NCBI GenBank assembly: GCA_036266155.1
Contig: DATANR010000032.1
Location: 1 to 42,675, forward strand
Length of the DNA stretch: 42,675 nt
Direction: 5' to 3'
Origin: SIAJ01 sp036266155
GTDB lineage: Bacteria; Planctomycetota; Planctomycetia; Gemmatales; Gemmataceae
Position numbers and translations under genes: made by a program. Below, piece after piece: positions 16,982-25,007 of the stretch. Under the pieces are notes generated by a model, which was not told the DNA's origin, made no database searches, and saw nothing but the letters and a program-made list of their open reading frames with translations. Positions within the stretch are counted from its first letter, which is position 1; the number at the start of each line of letters is the position of its first letter.

Positions 16982-19222
16982 CTAATTCTTGGTCACAACC
17001 TTCAGCTTGACCTTATCGCACACGAACGTCTTCTCGCCGCCGACGGCGAAGCGGATCTTGATCTTGCGCAACGCGCCGTAACCGTTGACCTCCGTGACGG
17101 TGCCGATGCCGTACTGATCGTGTTGAACGACCTGGCCCCGTTCGTAGGTATCGGGATTTGGCGACGATTTCACGCTATGTGGTGCAGCCGGCGGCAACGG
17201 CTGTTGTCTAATCTCCGACCACGCAGCGCTCGCCGCCCGACTACCGCCGCCGCGATAGAAGTCGCTGGCCGGCGAACGTCCACCGTGTGCCCCGAGATCG
17301 ACTCTCACGACCTCGTCTGGCAATTCCTCGATGAACATACTCGGAATTGCGTAGAGGGTCTGCCCACGGAACTCACGCAAGCGTGAATGGCAGAGGTAAA
17401 GCTCCTTCATTGCCCGCGTGATGCCGACGAACGCCACGCGCCGCTCTTCCTCGACGTCTTCCTGCTTGGCCAGGCTGCGCTCGCCAGGCAAGATGCCTTG
17501 CTCCATCGCAACGACGTAAACCACTGGGAATTCGAGCCCCTTGGCCGCGTGCAGCGTCATCACCGACACGCGGTCCTCTTTCTCGTTCCAGGAATCGACG
17601 TCGCTTGCAAGCGTGATTTGCTCGAGAAAATCACGCGTCGCCCGCGTGCCATCATCAGAGGTGAATTGCTTGGCCGACGTGATGAGTTCCTCAACGTTCG
17701 CCAAACGATCGACGTCGTCGTCCTCCGCGCCGGCTCTGAGCATCTCGCGATAACCGCTCTTGTCAAGTACAGCACGAATGACGTCTTCCGGCGGCAACTC
17801 GATCATCTCACGCAGTTCGGTCATCAAGCGATGGAACATGCGCAAGCCCTCGCGAGCTTTGCCCTTGATCGCCGTGATCTTCGCCACCTGGCCGCTAGCC
17901 TCAAGCAAGCTGATCTGTTTCTCCTCCGCAAATGTCTGCAGATGATCAAGCGACACCTTGCCGATGCCGCGAGCGGGTTCGTTGACGGCACGCAAGAACG
18001 AAATGCTGTCCGCCGGGTTCACGATGAGCCGCAGATACGCAAGGACGTCCTTGTTCTCCTTGCGGTCAAAGAACGCCAGTCCCTTGACGATCTGAAATGG
18101 GATGCCGCGCTGGGCGAATGCCGTTTCCAGAGCACGCGTCAATGCATTCATCCGGACGAAGATCGCGACGTCACCGTACTTGTATTTGCCCAATTGAACC
18201 GCGTCCTTGATTCGCTGCGCGATGATGTTCGCCTCATCGAGGCCGGTGTCAAACGTCAACACGCGGACCGGCTCGCCTTCGTTGTTGTCGGTTCGCAAGA
18301 TCTTCTTTTTGCGCTGCCGATTGTTCGCAATGACCGCATCGGCCGCGCGCAGGATGGCTGGCGTCGAACGATAGTTCTTGTCGAGCGTGATGACGCGGGC
18401 ATCCGCATAGTCGCGCTCGAAGTCGAGGATGTTCTTGATGTCGGAGCCACGCCAGCGGTAAATCGATTGGTCCGGGTCACCGACCACGCAGAGATTGCGA
18501 TTGTCGACCGATAGCCGCTTCGCAATCTCATACTGCGCGCTATTCGTGTCCTGGTACTCGTCGATCAGCACGAACTTGAAGCGGCCGTCCAGCTCTGCGC
18601 GCAACTCCTCGTCGAGCTTCAGCGCCAGGGCCGGGATGTAAAGAAGGTCATCGAAGTCTAGGCCGTTTGCTTGACGCAGTTTCTTTTGGTAAATCGCGTA
18701 CACCGCGGCGACGGTGTTGGTGAAGAAATCGCTGCCTGTGGCCGCGTATTTCTCCGGAGTCAGAAGCTGATTCTTTGCTTTGGAAATCGCGCCGCCGATG
18801 CGCTCCGGCGTGAACTTAACGTTGTCGAAGCCGGCGGCCTCAAGTGACAGCTTCACGACCTTGTTGCGATCGTCCGTGTCATAAATCGTGAAGTTGCGAT
18901 CGAGGCCGATGCGCTCGCCGTATTGCCGGAGGAGCCGCGCTCCGAGGCTATGGAACGTGCTGACCCACACGCGGTTGCCGGGCACCAGTGCGTCGACGCG
19001 GGATTTCATCTCCTTGGCCGCTTTGTTGGTGAACGTGATCGCCAGGATGTTTGATGGCCGCACGCCCTGCTGCAGCAGGTACGCGACACGGCGCGTGATG
19101 ACGCGCGTCTTGCCGGAGCCGGCACCCGCGAGGATCAGCAGCGGCCCCTCAAAGTGGGTGACGGCCTCCTGCTGGGCCCAGGTCAAATCGTTGAGCAGGT
19201 CGAACGGCGAGCCTTGAGACAT
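16982..19222 (-). CDS. pcrA: UvrD/PcrA-type superfamily 1 DNA helicase
   Basis: A 746-residue ATP-dependent 3'-5' helicase for replication and repair. Motifs in order: LTWAQQEAV (Q motif), AGAGSGKT (Walker A, about residue 33), ITFTNKAAKEMK (Ia), VLIDEYQDTN (II), VVGDPDQSIYRWRGSD (III), LDKNYRST (IV), VMTLHAAKGLEFPVVYVVAMEQGILP (V) and EERRVAFVGITRA (VI). The C-terminus keeps the Tudor-like RNA-polymerase-binding domain (YERGQVVQHDQYGIGTVTEV), favouring PcrA/UvrD over Rep. It is slightly longer than E. coli UvrD (720). It is divergent from acpS with a 94-base gap. Confidence 0.97.
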   Translation of the reverse strand: MSQGSPFDLLNDLTWAQQEAVTHFEGPLLILAGAGSGKTRVITRRVAYLLQQGVRPSNILAITFTNKAAKEMKSRVDALVPGNRVWVSTFHSLGARLLRQYGERIGLDRNFTIYDTDDRNKVVKLSLEAAGFDNVKFTPERIGGAISKAKNQLLTPEKYAATGSDFFTNTVAAVYAIYQKKLRQANGLDFDDLLYIPALALKLDEELRAELDGRFKFVLIDEYQDTNSAQYEIAKRLSVDNRNLCVVGDPDQSIYRWRGSDIKNILDFERDYADARVITLDKNYRSTPAILRAADAVIANNRQRKKKILRTDNNEGEPVRVLTFDTGLDEANIIAQRIKDAVQLGKYKYGDVAIFVRMNALTRALETAFAQRGIPFQIVKGLAFFDRKENKDVLAYLRLIVNPADSISFLRAVNEPARGIGKVSLDHLQTFAEEKQISLLEASGQVAKITAIKGKAREGLRMFHRLMTELREMIELPPEDVIRAVLDKSGYREMLRAGAEDDDVDRLANVEELITSAKQFTSDDGTRATRDFLEQITLASDVDSWNEKEDRVSVMTLHAAKGLEFPVVYVVAMEQGILPGERSLAKQEDVEEERRVAFVGITRAMKELYLCHSRLREFRGQTLYAIPSMFIEELPDEVVRVDLGAHGGRSPASDFYRGGGSRAASAAWSEIRQQPLPPAAPHSVKSSPNPDTYERGQVVQHDQYGIGTVTEVNGYGALRKIKIRFAVGGEKTFVCDKVKLKVVTKN

Positions 19223-19316
19223 GCAGATCCCTTGCGCGTGTTGCCAATCCAGTGTGTTGCGGGCATGATGGACATTACGATTCTACCCACGATGGCAGTC
19301 TTCGCGGGGGGGCGTT

Positions 19317-19706
19317 GTGGACTTCGTCGGCCTGGGCACCGAAATCGTCGAGTGCGCTCGTGTGCGGGCGCTCATCGAGGAACACGCCGAGCGTTTTCTC
19401 ACGCGTGTCTACACTCCTGATGAGATTCGCTGGTGCCAGTCGCGGGCCAATTCCACCGAGCACTTCGCGGCACTTTGGGCGGCGAAGGAAGCCGTCTTCA
19501 AGTGCCTTCGCTTCACGGGTCGCGGTAAGGCGGTTTGGGTGCAGGTAGAAGTCGAACAAAAGCCCGACGGCCCGCGGCCGACTATTCGCGGCACCGTGCG
19601 CGAATGGATGACGGCGGTCGGGGCTGGGAACGTTGTACTGACGACCGCATTCACGCGCCACTACGCCACGGCGACCGCGATCGCCGTGCGCGGCGGCATC
19701 GTTTGA
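19317..19706 (+). CDS. acpS: Holo-[acyl-carrier-protein] synthase
   Basis: A 129-residue 4'-phosphopantetheinyl transferase that moves phosphopantetheine from CoA to the serine of acyl carrier protein. It starts GTG (VDFVGLGTEIVE). The family motif FAALWAAKEAVFKCLRF carries the Mg2+-binding Glu. The first metal ligand is normally Asp in GTDIVE; here it is Glu (GTEIVE), a conservative change. YTPDEIRWC and the G-rich C-terminal strand pattern also fit. A run of G upstream can act as ribosome-binding site. It converges on a small minus-strand gene with a four-base gap. Confidence 0.93.
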   Translation: MDFVGLGTEIVECARVRALIEEHAERFLTRVYTPDEIRWCQSRANSTEHFAALWAAKEAVFKCLRFTGRGKAVWVQVEVEQKPDGPRPTIRGTVREWMTAVGAGNVVLTTAFTRHYATATAIAVRGGIV

Positions 19707-19710
19707 ATCG

Positions 19711-19917
19711 TCATTCGGTTGGCTTGGCGATGTCGATCACGAGTTGCCGAGCGACTTTGTAAGCGTTGCGGATCGCCATGGCACGCGCTTCGAGCTGGCT
19801 CTCGGTGAAGGGCCGGCCCGGCTCGGCATGCGTCAGCCCCGCCAGCGATGCCGTCAGTGGAAGGAGCGACATGAACTCCTTCATCTTGGCTTGTTGCCGG
19901 TCGATGTCGGCGGACAT
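19711..19917 (-). CDS. Small conserved hypothetical protein (68 residues)
   Basis: A small helical protein with no signal peptide: MSADIDRQQAKMKEFMSLLP, then a middle containing GLTHAEPGRPFTESQLEARA and ending VIDIAKPTE. A strong AAGGAG six bases before the ATG and a stop codon just beyond the acpS end support it as real. I do not recognise a family with a known role; similar short proteins appear to occur in other Gemmataceae (recollection, not checked). Confidence 0.75.
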   Translation of the reverse strand: MSADIDRQQAKMKEFMSLLPLTASLAGLTHAEPGRPFTESQLEARAMAIRNAYKVARQLVIDIAKPTE

Positions 19918-20003
19918 GTGTAACTCCTTCGGCGTGTTCTTGGTGAAAAGATAAGATCGTTGTAAGCTCGGCTATCGGTCGGGTAAAGCACGGAGCAAAG
20001 ATC

Positions 20004-20606
20004 ATGGCTCGCCGTAGCATCCCGCTTGGGGTAATCTTCCTGTTGACACTCTCCGTGCCGCTAACCGCGGCTCCCAGAAGAACCTCCCCAGGGGAACCGA
20101 TGACCGACACCTTTGTAATTGAAACCAACTTGGGCAACATCACCGTCCAGCTGGATCCGAAGAATGCACCGCTGCATTCGGCCAACTTCGCCAGATACGC
20201 GGACGACCAATTCTTTGATGGCTTGGTGTTCCATCGCGTTATCCCGGATTTCATGGTCCAGACCGGTGGGATGACGGCGGACATGAGCGACAAGCCGGGA
20301 AAGGGCGCCAAGGTGAAGAACGAATCTCTGAACGGGCTCAAGAACCTGCGCGGCACCCTGGCCGCCGCCCGTACGTCTGACCCGGACAGCGCGACATCGC
20401 AATTCTTTATCAACCTCAAGGACAACGCGTTCCTGGACGGTGACCCGGCGACGAAAAAGATCGGCTACTCGGTCTTTGGCAAAGTGACGGCGGGCATGGA
20501 CGTCGTCGACAAGATCGCAACCGTCCGCACGGCCAACAAAGGTGGTCACGGCGATGTGCCAGTCGAACCGATCACCATCAAGTCGGTCCGCCGGGCAACG
20601 AAGTAA
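20004..20606 (+). CDS. Peptidyl-prolyl cis-trans isomerase, cyclophilin type, probably exported
   Basis: A 200-residue cyclophilin that speeds proline isomerisation during protein folding. Residues 1-23 form a signal peptide (RRSIPLGVIFLLTLSVPLTAA). The core carries FDGLVFHRVIPDFMVQTGG with the catalytic Arg, RGTLAAARTSDPDSATSQFFINL and GYSVFGKVTAGMDVVD. An internal ATG at 20100 (MTDTFVIETNLGNI) has AGGGGA upstream and would give a 168-residue cytoplasmic form like PpiB, so two products are possible. GGAG lies eight bases or so upstream of the first ATG. It converges on the SBBP gene across a repeat-bearing 66-base gap. Confidence 0.95.
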   Translation: MARRSIPLGVIFLLTLSVPLTAAPRRTSPGEPMTDTFVIETNLGNITVQLDPKNAPLHSANFARYADDQFFDGLVFHRVIPDFMVQTGGMTADMSDKPGKGAKVKNESLNGLKNLRGTLAAARTSDPDSATSQFFINLKDNAFLDGDPATKKIGYSVFGKVTAGMDVVDKIATVRTANKGGHGDVPVEPITIKSVRRATK

Positions 20607-20621
20607 TTCGCTTCTTCGTCG

Positions 20622-20662
20622 GAGTTCCGGCTTCAGCCGGTGTGAGCTGACGCCGGGAGTCC
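20622..20662. repeat. Intergenic repeat related to 10485-10540
   Basis: GAGTTCCGGCTTCAGCCGGT opens the element and CGCCGGGAGTCC closes it. CCGGCT and AGCCGG form a tight hairpin. It lies between the converging cyclophilin and SBBP genes and could end both transcripts. No T run is present. Confidence 0.55.
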
Positions 20663-20672
20663 AGAACTTCAA

Positions 20673-22949
20673 TCAGGCGACCTTGACCTCAAAATCGCCA
20701 TCAAATTGCGCGGCGGGATTCGTCGGGTCATACTTGAACTCGCCCTTGCCGACCTGAACGCGCGCGATCGACGTGTGAGCGGTAAATCCGTACTTCACTC
20801 CGCCGTTGCTCGTCTTGACGGCCGCCAATCGAACCTTGCCGATGCGATCGGCAGTCACGCCGCCGTCATTGAAGTTGGCCGCGTTGAACGAGTGAATCTC
20901 GCCGGCGTTCGCGGTGAGCGTTCCGGTCCAGGTCCCCGCGATCTTGGCCGAGCCGAGGGCCGTATCGCTCGATGTCAGCGTTACGAGCCCGGCGAAGTCG
21001 CCCGCGATGGCCGCTTTCTTATCGCCAGTCACCAACAGCAATTTGATCGCGACCGCTTGAACCGTGGCCGTTCCCACTTGGGCCGCCATCAAATGGTGCA
21101 GCGAACCACCGAGATTGATCGTTGTTCCAGCGCCGATGACGTGAGCGGTGATGCTCGATGAATCCGTCGCAAGTCCGGCCGCGACGATGTCGGCGCCGTT
21201 CAACACATCGTGAATTTTGAGCGTGCCCAGTCGTGCGGTGAGATTGATCCCCGTGCCCGTCAAGTTGGCATGGGCGGCGTTGATGTGGCCGATGCCGGAG
21301 CCGGTGATCGAGCCGACGTTCACGATGCCGTCGCCCGCGTCCGACTTGCGGACCTTGATGCTCAGCGAGCTCTTCGCCGTCGTCCCCTGAAGGACGATCG
21401 ACGCGATAGCCCCCGTCGTCGGGTCGGCGGTCACGCTGATGGCGCCGGGGCCGCCGAGGTGAACCGACCACGTATCGCCGTCCGCATCGGTTCCGCCATC
21501 GTTCTTGTTCGATCCGGCGAGCATGGCGATGAAGCCGCTGTCGGTCGCACCAGGGAAGTTCTTCTGGAACGCGTTGTCCGTTGTGTGCATCGTGGCCGAG
21601 AACGTGCTGCCGACGAACACAACCGGACCGAACGGGCTGGCGGCGATCCCTTCCACCGTGTCCGCGCCGACTGCGTTATAGCTATTGAACAGCACGTGAC
21701 CGTTCGGCGCGAACTTGGCGAGGAAGCCGCCAGACAAGATGGTCTTCTGGAACGGTTTGACGAGCGGGAAGTTCAAATGCGAACTGGTCGCTCCGCCGAC
21801 ATAAGCGTTGCCGTCGTGATCGAGGCCGATGGAATACGCATCGTCGATCGCACTGCCGCCGATGTAGGTTGAGTAAACGAGCTGGTCGGCGTTGGTTTTC
21901 GTGGGATCGAGCTTGGTCACGAACCCGTCACGCAGGTCCGGGCTGCCGTTGCCTTCCTTCTTGACGAATGCGTTCTTGAGCGGGAAGTGCAGCGATGTAG
22001 TCGAACCCGCGACCAGCACATCGCCGCGATCGACGGCGATTGCGTAAGCGATGTCTTCGCCGTTGCCACTGCTTACGGTTTGGCCCGGACCGCTCAGGAA
22101 CGTTGAGTAAAGCACCTGTGAACCGTCGGCCTTCAACTCGGTGACGAACACGTCCTGGGCATAGCCCTTGGTCGACTGGAATGTGCTGGCGGAAGTGACG
22201 AAGTCGGCCGCTTCGGTGTAGCCGGTCACAAAAGGATTGCCGTTGCCGTCGACGGCAATCGCGTTGCCCTCGCTGAAAGTCGCGCCGCCTTCGCCGGGCC
22301 CGTTCGTATTGCCGCCGAGGTAAGTCGAGAAGAGGAACTGGTTGCCCGTTGGGCTGATCTTGGTAACGAATACGTCGCCGCCGCTGTTGGCATGGTAGGT
22401 GCCTTGGACGGCGTTGTGCGTAGGGAAATTCGCTGAGAGCGTGTAGCCGGTCACGAACGCGTCGCCGAACTTGTCGATGGCGATGTCGTGCCCTTCTTCG
22501 ATCTGATTGCCGCCGATGTACGTCGCGTAGGCGATCGAACCGTTGGGGTTCAGCTTGACGGCGTAGGCGTCGCCAAGTCCGCCGTAGGAGGATTGGGCGG
22601 CCCCGGCCGTCGCAAATCCCGAGTGCGAAACCGTGCCGCAAATGAACGCGTCGCCGGCGGCGTCGACGGCCAGACCGGTAATCGGGTCGGACGCGATGTA
22701 CGTGCGCCAGATGACTGTATTGGCGGTAGAGTCCAATTTGGCCACAAACGCCCGGCCGAGTGTACCGTTCGCAGTGCTTCCCAGGGGTATGGCCGACGAA
22801 TCGGTGCGCCCCGCGACATAAATCTCTCCGGCCGCGTCAAAGGCGATCGACGTGATCTCATCGCTGCTGTCGCCGCCGAAGTAGCTCACATACGAAAGGC
22901 TGGGGTTCGTCCGAGCTTCCAGAACTTGAAGGCATAGGCGGCGAGTCAT
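20673..22949 (-). CDS. SBBP-repeat beta-propeller surface protein with planctomycete LExR N-terminal motif
   Basis: A 758-residue protein. The N-terminus MTRRLCLQVLEARTNPSLSYV matches the short LE-x-R-x-x-PS export/anchoring motif typical of large planctomycete extracellular proteins, in place of a normal signal peptide. Residues ~15-480 form at least seven SBBP repeats with recurring phrases such as YSTYLGG, AIAVDGNGNPFVTGYT and LVYSTYIGGSAIDDAYSIGLD. The last ~270 residues are Gly/Ala/Thr-rich beta-type sequence. A GGAG motif lies ten or so bases upstream of the ATG. It probably sits on the cell surface; its ligand is unknown. Its 5' side is a 405-base repeat-rich gap. Confidence 0.9.
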   Translation of the reverse strand: MTRRLCLQVLEARTNPSLSYVSYFGGDSSDEITSIAFDAAGEIYVAGRTDSSAIPLGSTANGTLGRAFVAKLDSTANTVIWRTYIASDPITGLAVDAAGDAFICGTVSHSGFATAGAAQSSYGGLGDAYAVKLNPNGSIAYATYIGGNQIEEGHDIAIDKFGDAFVTGYTLSANFPTHNAVQGTYHANSGGDVFVTKISPTGNQFLFSTYLGGNTNGPGEGGATFSEGNAIAVDGNGNPFVTGYTEAADFVTSASTFQSTKGYAQDVFVTELKADGSQVLYSTFLSGPGQTVSSGNGEDIAYAIAVDRGDVLVAGSTTSLHFPLKNAFVKKEGNGSPDLRDGFVTKLDPTKTNADQLVYSTYIGGSAIDDAYSIGLDHDGNAYVGGATSSHLNFPLVKPFQKTILSGGFLAKFAPNGHVLFNSYNAVGADTVEGIAASPFGPVVFVGSTFSATMHTTDNAFQKNFPGATDSGFIAMLAGSNKNDGGTDADGDTWSVHLGGPGAISVTADPTTGAIASIVLQGTTAKSSLSIKVRKSDAGDGIVNVGSITGSGIGHINAAHANLTGTGINLTARLGTLKIHDVLNGADIVAAGLATDSSSITAHVIGAGTTINLGGSLHHLMAAQVGTATVQAVAIKLLLVTGDKKAAIAGDFAGLVTLTSSDTALGSAKIAGTWTGTLTANAGEIHSFNAANFNDGGVTADRIGKVRLAAVKTSNGGVKYGFTAHTSIARVQVGKGEFKYDPTNPAAQFDGDFEVKVA

Positions 22950-23055
22950 GGCATTCTCCGCAACAAGTCTCTCTCAGAGAAGCGGCACGAGGGCCGGCGC
23001 GGGGTGCAGCGCCTTAAGCGATTGAGCTAGCGCCAATTACGATTCGACCAACGTA

Positions 23056-23290
23056 TTTGCCCTGAAAGGGCAGGATTTCACAGCCGGGGGTTGCAAGGCG
23101 CAGCCTTGCTACCCCCGGTGAGTGAATGTGCCACGCGGCCGTGCCCTGAAAGGGCACGATAACGTGTGTGAGGCGAAAGCTATCGTGCCCTTTCAGAGCA
23201 CTTGATGGCCGCAATGGTGCCGCGGACCGGGGATAGCGAGGCTGCGCCTCGCAACCCCCGGCTTTGGAATTTTGCCCCTTCAGGGCAAAA
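23056..23290. repeat. Large imperfect inverted repeat (two ~107-base units head to head)
   Basis: The gap 22950-23354 holds no convincing gene. The unit at 23056-23161 reappears inverted at 23181-23290 with a 19-base spacer. Each unit starts with a TTTGCCCTGAA-type palindrome, contains GCCGGGGGTTGC, then AGGCGCAGCCT and CCCCGG, and ends with CTGAAAGGGCACGATA. The units are clearly homologous but diverged. 22950-23055 shows nothing recognisable. A 114-residue open frame across the repeat (23014-23358, minus) is judged an artefact. Confidence 0.8.
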
Positions 23291-23354
23291 ACACCATTCG
23301 GATTTCGTTCTCGGGTCATGCAAAAATTCTTCGCGACATCAAATGGCGTGGAAA

Positions 23355-23942
23355 TCACAGCACGCCCTTCGTTGACGGAATTCCACTTCCGCGTGGATCC
23401 AACTCGGTCGCCTGGCGCAGCGCCCGCGCAATCGCTTTGAAAATCGCCTCAACAATGTGATGCCCGTTCTTCCCATGATGTAAGACGACGTGCAGGTTCA
23501 TTCCGCTTGCGGAAGAGACGGCTCGCCAGAACTCCTCGGCGAGCGATGAGTGAAACGTTCCCAGCAACTCGTTTGGTACGTCCGCCTTCCACACCAAGAA
23601 AGGTCGGCCGCTCAGGTCGACGGCAGCCGTGACCAGCGTCTCGTCCATCGGCAATGTCGCCGAACCGTAGCGCCGGATGCCGGCCTTGTTGCCGAGCGCT
23701 TCGGCGAGCACCTTGCCAAAGCAAATGCCGACATCCTCAACCGTGTGGTGCGAATCGACGTGCAGATCGCCCTGGCACTTCACCGTGAGATCAAACAATC
23801 CGTGCTTCGCCAGATGCGTGAGCATGTGGTCGAAGAAGCCGACGCCGGTCGCGAGCGTGTGATTGCCGGTGCCGTCGAGGTTGACGGCCAGGTCGATACC
23901 TGTCTCCGCCGTCTGGCGGCGAATGGTGGCGGTGCGCGGCAT
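23355..23942 (-). CDS. hisB: Imidazoleglycerol-phosphate dehydratase
   Basis: A 195-residue monofunctional HisB, the sixth step of histidine synthesis, converting imidazoleglycerol phosphate to imidazole-acetol phosphate. Manganese-binding motifs are intact: GVGFFDHMLTHLAKHG, DSHHTVEDVGICFG, ATLPMDETL and GKNGHHIVEAIFKAIARAL. Length is normal for the single-domain enzyme; no phosphatase domain is fused. It starts 12 bases after the hisC stop, forming the last gene of hisD-hisC-hisB on the minus strand. Downstream is the large inverted repeat. Confidence 0.97.
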   Translation of the reverse strand: MPRTATIRRQTAETGIDLAVNLDGTGNHTLATGVGFFDHMLTHLAKHGLFDLTVKCQGDLHVDSHHTVEDVGICFGKVLAEALGNKAGIRRYGSATLPMDETLVTAAVDLSGRPFLVWKADVPNELLGTFHSSLAEEFWRAVSSASGMNLHVVLHHGKNGHHIVEAIFKAIARALRQATELDPRGSGIPSTKGVL

Positions 23943-23954
23943 GTGGTGTCGCCG

Positions 23955-25004
23955 TCAGGCGGCGAGAAGTTTGGCGAGTTCGTGAAGCAGCCGATCGATC
24001 TCCGCGTCGGTCCCGACCGAAACGCGAAGCCCGTCTCCGTAGCCGGGGTAATCCATGTAGCGTACCAGAATTTTTCGCTCTTTGAGGGCCAGATAGAGCG
24101 GTTTCACCGGCCGATCCGATCGGCGCGCCCACACAAAGTTCGCGTGACTTGGCAGCACGTCGAAGCCTAACTCCTTCAACGAAGCTGTCAGGCGCTGCCG
24201 CGTTGCCAGGATCTTGCCGCGCGTCTCGGTCAGGTAATCTTGGTCCTGGAGCGCCGCGGTCGCGGCCGCCAGGCTCAAAACGTCGCAGTTGTACGAGTCC
24301 TTCACCTTAACCAGTTCGCGGATCACGTCTGGGTGGGCGACCGCGAAGCCGAAGCGGATACCGGCCAAACTGTACGATTTGCTGAGGGTCCGGGTGACAA
24401 TCAGGTTCGGAAGGACCGTGTACTTCATTCCGGTCCGTTCGGCAAAATCGACATAAGCCTCGTCCAGGACCACCGGCCGACCGCCCAGCGTCCGTTGGGC
24501 CAGCTGGGCGACCGCGATCGGGTCCATGAATGTCCCGGTCGGACTGTTCGGATTCGCCACATAGGTTAGGTCGGGAAGCTCTCCGGTCCACTCTTGCGGC
24601 AAGAACCAGCCGTCGGCGAATGGAAAGCTTACGAACCGGGCCCCCTGAATCTCGGCCAGGCTGCGGTAGAGGATGTAGCTCGGCGTCGGCGACGCGATGA
24701 GGCCGCCGGGCGCGACAAACGTGCGCGTGATGATGGTCAGGATGTCGTCGGAGCCATTGCCGATTAGGATCGATTCGGGGCGGGCGCCGATGATGGGACC
24801 GGCCACTTGCCGGAACGTGTCCCCCATCGGCTCGGGGTACTTACGGAGCTTGTCGCTGGTCAGAGTTGCGCGAATCGCTTCGAAAACGCGCGGCGACGGC
24901 GGGTACGGGTTCTCATTGGTATTGAGCTTGATGTACTCGCCGTCGCGCGGCTGTTCGCCGGGCACGTAGCCGCCCATGGCCCGAATGTAGGGTAGGACGG
25001 CCAT
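23955..25004 (-). CDS. hisC: Histidinol-phosphate aminotransferase
   Basis: A 349-residue PLP-dependent class I/II aminotransferase that converts imidazole-acetol phosphate and glutamate to histidinol phosphate. The start region has YIKLNTNENPYPPSP, followed by ILIGNGSDDILTII, YVANPNSPTGTF, VVLDEAYVDFAERTG and the PLP-lysine segment TRTLSKSYSLAGIRFG, with Lys209 as the Schiff base. RVSVGTDAEIDRLL gives the substrate-binding Arg near the end. It begins three bases after the hisD stop, so translation is probably coupled. Confidence 0.97.
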   Translation of the reverse strand: MAVLPYIRAMGGYVPGEQPRDGEYIKLNTNENPYPPSPRVFEAIRATLTSDKLRKYPEPMGDTFRQVAGPIIGARPESILIGNGSDDILTIITRTFVAPGGLIASPTPSYILYRSLAEIQGARFVSFPFADGWFLPQEWTGELPDLTYVANPNSPTGTFMDPIAVAQLAQRTLGGRPVVLDEAYVDFAERTGMKYTVLPNLIVTRTLSKSYSLAGIRFGFAVAHPDVIRELVKVKDSYNCDVLSLAAATAALQDQDYLTETRGKILATRQRLTASLKELGFDVLPSHANFVWARRSDRPVKPLYLALKERKILVRYMDYPGYGDGLRVSVGTDAEIDRLLHELAKLLAA

Positions 25005-25007
25005 CGC

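Noticed and set aside
17387..18514. 375-residue plus-strand open frame
   Set aside because: Antisense to the pcrA helicase, which has all motifs; a GC-rich codon-bias shadow.
23014..23358. 114-residue minus-strand open frame
   Set aside because: It lies across the large inverted repeat and the amino-acid pattern (GQNSKAGG, FQGTAAWH) just reads the repeat units; no ribosome-binding site.
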